Below, one piece after another: positions 9,402-16,822 of a stretch of DNA of 50,456 nucleotides; position 1 is the stretch's first letter; the number at the start of each line of letters is the position of its first letter. The translations under genes and the position numbers were made by a program. The notes beneath the pieces are model-generated. The model was not told the origin of the DNA, ran no database searches, and saw only the letters and a program-made list of their open reading frames with translations. This DNA comes from Planctomycetota bacterium. GTDB lineage: Bacteria > Planctomycetota > Planctomycetia > JALXBF01. Where the stretch lies: NCBI GenBank assembly GCA_026981825.1, contig JALSID010000213.1:1-50456 (forward strand). The letters are read 5' to 3'.

Positions 9402-10898
9402 TTACCGGCTGTACTGGAGCCAGGCGTCGTAGGAGTGGGTACGGCGGCCCACGTACTGGTAGGTGTCGAAGATGTCCCCGTTGCCCAGAACGCGGGGATC
9501 GCCATCCTTGCGAAGTTCCCGGAACATCTGCTCACGAAGCCGCACCTTGACCGCACGATAGCGGGGGTCGCGCGCGAGGTTATGCACGCAGTCCGGGTCT
9601 TCGGCCACTCGGTAAAGCTCCTCCCGTGGCCGCTTTCCGAAGCTGTACCGGTAGTACTGGTCGAACCGTGACAGCAGCAGCCACTTCGTCGGGCTCGCAT
9701 CGCAATTACGATACACCGTTTCCGGATTCCCGGCCGGCCACCGTTCCGGGTGGTAGTTCAGCACGTACAACCACTCGGGCGTCCGAATGCCACGAACCGG
9801 ATACCCCCAATCGAACGGCCGTCCAATATCGTGGCGCTCCTTGCCCACCACGACCCAGTTACGCTCCTGATCGATCCACCCGCTCTGGTCGCACAGGAGT
9901 GCGTAGGCGAAACTCTTGCCCGACATGGTGGGCGTCGGGTTGAGCCCGGCCAACTCCAAGAACGTGGGGGCAAAGTCGCGCACGTTGATGAAATCGTGCA
10001 CCACGCGTCCCCCTTTCGCACGGACCCCCCAGCGAATGTAGAGCGGTATGTGGATGCCGTGCTCGTAGATCTGCCCCTTCATCCGCGGCAGCGGCGGGCC
10101 ATGGTCGGAGGTCACCACAATCACCGTGTTGTCCAGCTCCCCCACCTGCTCCAACAGGTCCAGCGCTCGGCCGATGTGCTGATCGGCCCACTCCACTTCC
10201 GTGGCGTAGTCCAGAAAATCGTTCCGAATCACGTTCGATTCTGGATAATAAGCGGGTAGTTGCACCGATCGTGGATCTTTGCCCTTCCTTCGACCGGCCC
10301 CCTGCTCATAGGGAAGGTGCGGTTCATAGGGCCCCATCCAGAAGCAGAAAGGCTGGCCGTCCTTGCGCTCCTTGAGGAACTCGGCGAAGTTTGCGGCGTA
10401 GTCGATCGCCGAAATACCTGCCTGAGGCGGTCGTCTTCGGTGGCGGTTGTACGCTTTGCCCGCCGGGTTCTGTTTGAACCCACCGGACCGGTAGTCCCCT
10501 GGCCCCCATCCCTTCCCGGTGTAGCCCACATGATAGCCTGCTTGCTCAAGCAGTTCGGTGTACACCGGCCATCGATGCGGGAAGATGCCGTTATGGTTGC
10601 ACGCTTCGGCAAGCTGCCAGGTGTTCCTACCCGTAAGGATGCTGGCCCGACACGGAGAACACTTCGGATTGTTCGTGAAGCAGTTCGAAAAGATTACTCC
10701 CTCGCGAGCGACCCGATCGATGTTAGGGGTGTTGATCCAGGGGACCCCGTGCACGCTCGCATGACCCGCTCCCCAATCGTCCAGGATGATGAACAGAAAG
10801 TTGGGTCGGTTCTGAGGCTGCCCGCCAGCGGTACAGTCCACCGCAATGCCAGCGACCAGGAAGACGGCTAGAGCCCAAACCCGTGCCAGTCGCATCAT
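9402..10898 (-). CDS. Sulfatase (heparan N-sulfatase-like), secreted
   Basis: A 498 aa sulfatase. Residues 1-25 are a signal peptide. The metal site begins NFLFIILDDWG (Asp40-Asp41), the formylglycine site is KCSPCRASILTG with Cys80, and VTSDHGPPLPRMKGQIYEHGIHIPLYIRWG gives the second metal and active-site loop. The tail ELYRVAEDPDCVHNLARDPRYRAV is the usual sulfatase C-terminal signature (compare ELYDLxxDPxExxNLA). Cys rather than Ser or Thr stands at the fourth position of CxPxR. The start at 10898 has GGAG 9 bases upstream; a second ATG follows immediately at 10895. The DinB-like gene ends 43 bases upstream in the same direction, so the two may be co-transcribed. The natural substrate, probably a sulfated polysaccharide, is inferred only. 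Confidence 0.93.
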   Translation of the reverse strand: MMRLARVWALAVFLVAGIAVDCTAGGQPQNRPNFLFIILDDWGAGHASVHGVPWINTPNIDRVAREGVIFSNCFTNNPKCSPCRASILTGRNTWQLAEACNHNGIFPHRWPVYTELLEQAGYHVGYTGKGWGPGDYRSGGFKQNPAGKAYNRHRRRPPQAGISAIDYAANFAEFLKERKDGQPFCFWMGPYEPHLPYEQGAGRRKGKDPRSVQLPAYYPESNVIRNDFLDYATEVEWADQHIGRALDLLEQVGELDNTVIVVTSDHGPPLPRMKGQIYEHGIHIPLYIRWGVRAKGGRVVHDFINVRDFAPTFLELAGLNPTPTMSGKSFAYALLCDQSGWIDQERNWVVVGKERHDIGRPFDWGYPVRGIRTPEWLYVLNYHPERWPAGNPETVYRNCDASPTKWLLLSRFDQYYRYSFGKRPREELYRVAEDPDCVHNLARDPRYRAVKVRLREQMFRELRKDGDPRVLGNGDIFDTYQYVGRRTHSYDAWLQYSR

Positions 10899-10941
10899 GC
10901 CCGCTTACTCCTGTTGCAGACTCTGGATGGTCCCGTTCGCC

Positions 10942-11442
10942 TCAACGTAGCGGTGGCTTGCCGAGGAGCCGTCGGATCAAGCCGATCTGTCCCGCGTGCA
11001 GCATCTCGTGCAGGGCCGTGAAGCGGACCAGATCGCCGCGGGTCTTCATGTGCAGGATCGGCTCCGCGGCAGGTTCCCTGAACGCTTGCTCGGGTACGGC
11101 GCGGAGCCAGGCCATCACGTGCGAGTGTACGCGATCAAGTGCCGCGCGGAGCTGCGCAACGGTGGGATAGCGCGCCCGGTCGGCCGAGGGCTGCGTCCCC
11201 TTCCCGAATAGCTCGGCGTAGTTGTCCGGCAAGACCCCTTCATCCTGGGGGCCTGTCCCAAACGACCGGGCAATCGCCAGGCCAAACTGAGCGAACGTTA
11301 TGTGGCCGATCTGCCAGGCAATGTGGCTGGGCGAACCCCCCGGCATGGCATACCATTCGTCCTCCGCCAGCCCATCGAGAAGACTCAGCGTGTACTGCCG
11401 AGCCGTTTCCAGCAGGTTAAGCGAGATGTCCCTTTCGCTCAT
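10942..11442 (-). CDS. DinB-family putative metal-dependent hydrolase
   Basis: A 166 aa four-helix-bundle protein of the DinB/YfiT superfamily. The three metal-ligand histidines expected of the family are visible: His47 (IAWQIGHI) and His145/His149 (LHEMLHAGQIG). Members act as thiol transferases or remain uncharacterised; no reaction can be assigned here. The ATG is preceded by a strong GGAGAGGAG-like ribosome-binding site. It sits directly upstream of the sulfatase gene that ends at 9402. Confidence 0.85.
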   Translation of the reverse strand: MSERDISLNLLETARQYTLSLLDGLAEDEWYAMPGGSPSHIAWQIGHITFAQFGLAIARSFGTGPQDEGVLPDNYAELFGKGTQPSADRARYPTVAQLRAALDRVHSHVMAWLRAVPEQAFREPAAEPILHMKTRGDLVRFTALHEMLHAGQIGLIRRLLGKPPLR

Positions 11443-11671
11443 CGCAGCTCCTCTCCATCGAAGACCACACTCGGGCAGGCGATCGGTTCCAGTCTAGCCA
11501 CTTGTGCCGGCGGCTCGCAACGGTAGGCGACCGCGTCGATCGCCCTGTCGCCCCCCGGCACCACCGACACCAACCGTTGCGATAGGAAAACCGTGGGCGG
11601 CTAACATGGTAAGCGGCCGCGATGGTCGACGAGAAAGGCGGGCACGAGCCGAAACGCGGTCGGAGGCGAAC

Positions 11672-13222
11672 ATGGCCACCGTTTGTGAACGGGAACAGCG
11701 GGCACCATTACGAACGCGTCCGGTGTCGGGGCTACGCGAAGTGGCTGCCTGGGCGGCCCCCACAGCAGTGCTCTGGCTACTGATCGCGGGAATCCTTGGC
11801 GCGGCGGAAAAGCCCCCGCGACGTCCGAACATCCTCTGGATCATCGCCGAGAACATCTCGCTGGACCTGGGCTGCTACGGCGAACCTCTGGTGTCCACCC
11901 CCAACGTCGACTGGCTTTCCGCCACAGGCGTGCGGTTCACGCGGGTGTACGCCACATCGCCCGTCTGTGCGCCGAGCCGCTCCGCATTGATGACCGGCAT
12001 GTACCAGACCACCATCGATTGCCACCACATGCGTTCACACCGCAATGACGACTACCGGCTGCCCGAAGGGGTGCGCCCCTTGACCCACCGGTTGCAGGAA
12101 GCAGGCTATTTCACGGCGAACGTGCGCCGGATCGGTGACAAGCTCGTGGGGACCGGAAAGCTTGACCTGAATTTCGTCAACGAGGGCCCGATCTTCCAGT
12201 CCGAAAGCTGGGAGGAAGCGATCAAACACCAGCCCTTTTACATCCAGGTAAACCTGCCCGAGGTCGAGTACGACATCTACGACCGCAAGACCCGGTTCAA
12301 GAAGAGGGTCAAGTGGGTCGGAGAGGACCGGCATCCAAAGGTGGCAACGCCCGAGTCCGTAAGGATTCCCCCCTACTATCCTGACCATCCCATCGTGCGA
12401 CAGGAATGGGCGCGGTATCTGAACTCCGTCTCAGGCCTCGATGTGCGGGTGGGCTGGATCCTGGACGCTCTCCGCCGCGAGAACCTGCTGGAACGCACCG
12501 TGATCTTTTTCTTCGCTGATAACGGCCGGCTGGAGCCGCGCGGGATCCACTACTGTTACCGCCAGGGACTCCACGTCCCCCTCATTGTTCGCTGGCCTCG
12601 GGATTTCCCTCCTCCTCCGGGCTACAAACGCGGAAGCACAGATGAGCGGCTCGTCAGCCTGCTCGACCTGACCGCCACGACCTTGAAGGTGGCCGGTATC
12701 GACCGCCCCCTGACGATGCACAGCCGCGACTTCCTGTTCGACCGATCCGGGCCAGGCCGCAAGTTTCTGTTCAGTGCACGAGACCGAATCGACGAAACCG
12801 TGCTCCGCATGCGCTCGGTGTACGACGGCCGCTATCACTACATCCGCAACTTTACCCCCGATCGTCCCCTGTTCGCGCTGAACCGCTACAAGGAAAAGTG
12901 CTTCCTGATTCTGCAGGTCATGCGAAGGCTGCACGGGCAGGGGTTACTGGAAGGTCCGCCCCGCGCGCTCATGGCAGACCGAATGCCCCCCGAAGAGCTG
13001 TACGACACGGTCCGGGATCCACACGAGATCAGGAACCTCGCCGGTAGCAACGATCCCCGGATTCGCGCGGTCCTCGACCGGATGCGCACCGCGCTGGAGG
13101 TTTGGATGGTCGAAACCGGTGACAGGGGGCATATACCCGAACCGCCCGAGGTGATCGCGGCACAGGAAAGAGAAATGGAAGAATGGTTCGGCACACCGGA
13201 GTGGGTCAAACGGGCGCGCTAG
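11672..13222 (+). CDS. Sulfatase, membrane-anchored or secreted
   Basis: A 516 aa sulfatase. A hydrophobic segment at residues ~25-45 follows a 24-residue basic leader, so it is either a long signal peptide or an anchor. The formylglycine site is VCAPSRSALMTGMY (Cys99), the canonical CxPSR form. The first metal-binding position reads NILWIIAENIS, where Glu-Asn replaces the usual Asp-Asp, and the second reads FFFADNGRLEPRGIHYCYRQGLHVPLIVRWP. ELYDTVRDPHEIRNLAGSNDPR marks the sulfatase C-terminus. The start at 11672 is set by GGAGG five bases upstream; the frame is open further upstream but without coding character. It is divergent from the DinB-like gene. Confidence 0.9.
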   Translation: MATVCEREQRAPLRTRPVSGLREVAAWAAPTAVLWLLIAGILGAAEKPPRRPNILWIIAENISLDLGCYGEPLVSTPNVDWLSATGVRFTRVYATSPVCAPSRSALMTGMYQTTIDCHHMRSHRNDDYRLPEGVRPLTHRLQEAGYFTANVRRIGDKLVGTGKLDLNFVNEGPIFQSESWEEAIKHQPFYIQVNLPEVEYDIYDRKTRFKKRVKWVGEDRHPKVATPESVRIPPYYPDHPIVRQEWARYLNSVSGLDVRVGWILDALRRENLLERTVIFFFADNGRLEPRGIHYCYRQGLHVPLIVRWPRDFPPPPGYKRGSTDERLVSLLDLTATTLKVAGIDRPLTMHSRDFLFDRSGPGRKFLFSARDRIDETVLRMRSVYDGRYHYIRNFTPDRPLFALNRYKEKCFLILQVMRRLHGQGLLEGPPRALMADRMPPEELYDTVRDPHEIRNLAGSNDPRIRAVLDRMRTALEVWMVETGDRGHIPEPPEVIAAQEREMEEWFGTPEWVKRAR

Positions 13223-13466
13223 AGGCGGGCGTGCCAGGGGGCCCGCTCGGACGGCGCCGAACCGCAAGCAGGGCCAAAACGACACCGCGGCTGTGACACC
13301 ACAGGAGGCGGTGACTCCGGAGCGGCGGCAAGGGTGGTCGAGAGCTCCTAAGTTCGATTAGCGTGAGGATCTGGGCACGGATCGGGCCTCGTCGCTGCTT
13401 TCGCCTTCGGCACGCCGATTGCAACTGTTGCGGGCAGCAGGCTCTATCCGAGCGAGGAGGAGTGCC

Positions 13467-14222
13467 ATGAGCGAACTGCTCGCAATCAACTTCGACCGGC
13501 CGGTGCTGCTCGAGCCCGAATTCCGCGGTTACCGCCAGCGAGCGACCAGGAGCTCACGAGGCTGGGGTGTGGCCTGGTTCGTCGGCGACCGGCCGTTCTT
13601 CTACAAGGAGGCGTACATTCCTGGCCGCAGCCATGAGCTGGACACGCTCGGACAGATCCATCGCCCCGTGCAGTCGCAGACGCTGATCGGCCATGTCCTC
13701 TACGGCAAACGGGAGGACGTCGCCGTGCACAGGACAGGCCCGTTCTTGCACGCTCTCAACCACAGCAGTCTCGTGTGGGTCGCGACCGGCTCGCTGTCCG
13801 GCATACCCAGCCCGGAACACATGAAACCCGAAGGCGACCACCCGCTGGAGCTGGCATTCTGCTGGCTGCTGGAGCAGGTCCGCTCCAGACAGATCGATCT
13901 GAGCGACGCCGAAGCGCTGGCCGCCCTGTTTCGAGAACTGAACTCCTTCGGCAACGTGATCGCCGTCATGTCTGATGGCGATCGGCTTTGGGTCTACACG
14001 GACCGGGACGGTTACAAGCCGGTTTACGTCGCGCGGCTCGCCGGTACTTTCCCCCCTGTGACCTTGATGGACGAGGACTGGGACGTGGACATTCGGCGCG
14101 GTGATAACGCTCCCGCGAACGGATATGTGGTGGCCACAAACCGGCTGTTCGAGGGGGACTGGGAATCCCTTGCCCCCGGGACACTGGCCGTCATCGAGAA
14201 CGGCAACATGCTGCAGAGCTAA
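13467..14222 (+). CDS. YafJ-type class II glutamine amidotransferase homologue lacking catalytic residues
   Basis: A 251 aa protein that aligns along its length with YafJ-like class II amidotransferases: MSELLAINFDRP against MCELLGMSxxxP, GWGVAWF against GWGIxFY, and LAFCWLLEQV against KAFCWLL. The active-site residues are changed throughout. The N-terminal nucleophile Cys2 is Ser (AGC). The AHIR segment is GHVL, so its Arg is lost. NTHPF is RTGPF. The oxyanion AHNGxL is VATGSL. Glutaminase activity is therefore unlikely; a binding or scaffold role is my inference. GGAGG six bases upstream fixes the ATG, and the Ser falls directly after it, so a mis-called start does not explain the change. 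It is convergent with the methyltransferase gene. Confidence 0.82.
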   Translation: MSELLAINFDRPVLLEPEFRGYRQRATRSSRGWGVAWFVGDRPFFYKEAYIPGRSHELDTLGQIHRPVQSQTLIGHVLYGKREDVAVHRTGPFLHALNHSSLVWVATGSLSGIPSPEHMKPEGDHPLELAFCWLLEQVRSRQIDLSDAEALAALFRELNSFGNVIAVMSDGDRLWVYTDRDGYKPVYVARLAGTFPPVTLMDEDWDVDIRRGDNAPANGYVVATNRLFEGDWESLAPGTLAVIENGNMLQS

Positions 14223-14366
14223 GGGCGAGTTCGGACTGGCGGGCGAAGTGATAACGGGGGCCCACCGGCGCACGGTGTGGGTGGCGCAACGCCTGGAGTT
14301 GCCGGAAGCTGCCCTACTTGCGCGGGGGGCCGCACCGGCCCGAGCCTACACAGGACAGGGGGCGCG

Positions 14367-15098
14367 CTACGGGCGGCGAGCCAGCGCGAGCAGGGTGGAA
14401 CCGAACGGCCAGTGCAGCCGGTCGCCGAGCCTGACCTCAAGCATCGTGAGTGCGAAGGCGAGCGCGTTCCCCCAGCGGCCCGGCGACTCCTCCACCCTCT
14501 GTGCTGCCCCCCACCAGCGCCCGGCGATCCGCGTGACGGCCACGATCGGAAACAGAAAAGCGACGAAGTAGCGGCACGCAACGGGCTCAAAACCGGTCGT
14601 GCGGAGCAGCCTGAGCAGATCGTGCTTTGTGTAACGCCGGCGATGGCCGGCCTCCTCGTCCCGCTTGCTCCAGAGCCACGGCATCGCGGGTACGGAGACG
14701 ATCACATGCCCCCCTGGTCGAAGTACCCGCCACGCCTCCCTCAAACAGGCGGCGTCATCGGCATGCTCGAGCACGTCGAGAAACAGCACGACCTCGATGC
14801 TACCGGAGCGGATCGGCAACCGCTCGCCCACGCCGCACACCATGGGGATCTGCCCCCTGGCCTCCCCGGCGGCGAGCGGCTCGATCCCGAACGCCCGCCA
14901 TCCCTGGGCCTCCAACCAGCGGACCGTGTACCCTGTCCCAGCCCCCACATCGACGGCACAGGCTCCGGGCGGGCAAACCAATCGTAGCCAACTTGCCAGG
15001 ATGCGTCGGCGGCAGACGAACCAGAAGTGCTGGTCCTCCATCCGCTCGATGCGGCACATCCGAGCGCGGTCAAACCTGACAACCGGCTCCGGCCTCAC
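14367..15098 (-). CDS. SAM-dependent methyltransferase, class I
   Basis: A 243 aa protein with a Rossmann-fold methyltransferase core: motif I AVDVGAGTGYTVRW (about residues 48-61), an acidic loop after beta-2 (FGIEPLAAGE), VVLFLDVLEHADD as motif post-II and LRPGGHVIVSVPA as motif III. GHRRRYTKHDLLRLLRTTGFEPV is typical of the Methyltransf_11-type family acting on small molecules or lipids/glycans. The first ~30 residues contain EDQHFWFVCRRRIL, common in this group. The GTG read from 15098 is preferred because GGGGAG lies 5 bases upstream; an upstream GTG at 15119 is also open. The target is unknown. Confidence 0.85.
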   Translation of the reverse strand: MRPEPVVRFDRARMCRIERMEDQHFWFVCRRRILASWLRLVCPPGACAVDVGAGTGYTVRWLEAQGWRAFGIEPLAAGEARGQIPMVCGVGERLPIRSGSIEVVLFLDVLEHADDAACLREAWRVLRPGGHVIVSVPAMPWLWSKRDEEAGHRRRYTKHDLLRLLRTTGFEPVACRYFVAFLFPIVAVTRIAGRWWGAAQRVEESPGRWGNALAFALTMLEVRLGDRLHWPFGSTLLALARRP

Positions 15099-15421
15099 GT
15101 TCGCTCCCCTGTTGCGCACCGTATGTTCCGGCCACTCTGCTCGGCATTAGAGCGGACCACGGCGCCGACCGGCAAGGCCAACTCTCGGTCCGCAGCGGTC
15201 GGTGAACACGCCGGAGCCCGGAGCTGCCCGTGCGGAAGGCGTCTCGGACGCAGGCACAGGCCCCCTTTCGCAGCTAAGGGCTCGCCGCAGAGCGGGCTTG
15301 CCAGGGGCCTGGGACGCCTGGTCACGGGGGGCTCTTTGCTCGAGTAAACTCCAAGTAGGGTCGTCAGCGTGTCAAGGGCTGATTGGCAACGAGCGTGTGG
15401 CATCGAGTGCGAGGCCATCCC
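15099..15421. other. Intergenic region between divergent genes
   Basis: About 320 bases between the methyltransferase start and the second ceramidase-like gene. No open frame with coding character, no RNA gene and no clear repeat was seen. It must hold the promoters of both divergent genes, but I cannot identify convincing -35/-10 pairs. Confidence 0.5.
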
Positions 15422-16795
15422 ATGCGAGGCTTACGATTCGTTGTTCTGATATGTTCTCTGCTTTTCCCCCTCTCACTGACGGCCGCGGGAGAGGTGCTCC
15501 GGGGCGGAGCGGCCGCGGTCGAGCTCCACGCCACGGACGACATGATCATCGGCGGCTCGATCTTTCCCGGGCATGTCCGCGGCCAGGAAGGCAAGCTACG
15601 CGCCTGCGCCCTCGTTCTCGAAGGCCCACCCAACGGAACACGCATCGCGATTGTCGCTCTGGACGTGCTCATGATGTCCCGCACGTACCTCGATCCGGCG
15701 GTACGCGAAGCTTCCGAGCGCACGGGCATCCCGTTCGAAAACATCCTGGTCAACTGCACGCACACCCACCACGCCCCCTCGACATGCCGCGTTCACGCCT
15801 ATGAGGAGGTGAAGCCGTTCTGTCAGCAGGTCCAGAAGGCAATCGTCAAGGCGATCGTTCAAGCAACCGCGGAGCTGGACAAGAACGGTCCCGTGACGAT
15901 TGCGTTTGGACTCGGCAAGGAAGAGCGGGTGGGGCGGAACAGTCGCCTGCTCCTGTCGGATGGCACGATCTACTGGATCGGCCCCCGGCGCGACGCCGTT
16001 CGCCCTACGGGGCCGGTGGACCCGGACGTCCCCGTTCTTGTGCTTCGCCGTCGAGATGGTTCGCTGGTGGCCACCCTGTTCGGTCATTCGGTGCACACCA
16101 TTGGCACGTTGAAGGGGGCAGTTCGTTCGCCCGGCTTCTACGGCCTGGCCGCTCAGGAGCTCGAGGCCAAGCACGGCGGCGTGTGGATCTTCCTGGAGGG
16201 GGCCTCCGGGTCGACGCATCGGCTGGACGTCTCGGCGGCGGCAGCGAAACAGATGGTGGAGAAGGCCGTGCTCGAGGCGTTTCAGAATGCCCGGCCGATT
16301 TCCAACCCGGTGCTCGCGGCCATCAAGCGCCCCTTCGTGGTGCGGGTCCGCCACTTCGACGAAGAGAAGGAAGAGCATGCGGTGACAAGCTACTGCCGCA
16401 AGCGGGTGGGTGGCGAGCGTGCCGAGCGCATAGCCGCCGTGTTCCGTCGAATGCGTCAGGAGCTCCGACCGCTGCAGGGGCAGGAGCGTACCACCTGGTT
16501 GCAAACGGTGGCCGTCGGCGACGTGGCATTCGTCGGCGTGCCGGCGGAGTTTTTCACCGTCCTGGGCGTGCAGATCAAAAAGCGCAGTCCGTTCCAGCAC
16601 ACGGTGATCGCCGAGCTCGCGAACGACTGGATTGGCTATGTGCCCGACCGCGAAGCGTACGAGCTGGGTGGCTACCAGGTGTGGACGGGCCTGCATAGCT
16701 GGGTCGCGCGCGGTACAGGCGAAGCCATCGTGGACGAGTGCGTCAAGATGCTCCACGACCTGAAGCAAAAACAGCGATTGAACAAGCAACGGTGA
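15422..16795 (+). CDS. Ceramidase-like secreted hydrolase
   Basis: A 457 aa paralogue of the neutral/alkaline ceramidase-like family. Residues 1-22 are a signal peptide. Family landmarks are THTHHAPS (about residue 111), FGHSVHTIG (about 220), GASGSTHRLDV (about 260) and AFVGVPAEFFTVLGVQIKKRSPFQHTVIAELANDWIGYVPDREAYELGGYQ, the conserved C-terminal stretch shared with the paralogues at 936 and 36188. The usual SGD nucleophile loop reads SGSTH here, so the catalytic Ser may be retained while the Asp is lost. The ATG at 15422 begins the signal peptide. The PVC-type cytochrome gene starts 27 bases after its stop, so the two are probably one transcript. Confidence 0.85.
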   Translation: MRGLRFVVLICSLLFPLSLTAAGEVLRGGAAAVELHATDDMIIGGSIFPGHVRGQEGKLRACALVLEGPPNGTRIAIVALDVLMMSRTYLDPAVREASERTGIPFENILVNCTHTHHAPSTCRVHAYEEVKPFCQQVQKAIVKAIVQATAELDKNGPVTIAFGLGKEERVGRNSRLLLSDGTIYWIGPRRDAVRPTGPVDPDVPVLVLRRRDGSLVATLFGHSVHTIGTLKGAVRSPGFYGLAAQELEAKHGGVWIFLEGASGSTHRLDVSAAAAKQMVEKAVLEAFQNARPISNPVLAAIKRPFVVRVRHFDEEKEEHAVTSYCRKRVGGERAERIAAVFRRMRQELRPLQGQERTTWLQTVAVGDVAFVGVPAEFFTVLGVQIKKRSPFQHTVIAELANDWIGYVPDREAYELGGYQVWTGLHSWVARGTGEAIVDECVKMLHDLKQKQRLNKQR

Positions 16796-16822
16796 ACAGG
16801 ACGAGAAGCTGAGGGTAGAGCT

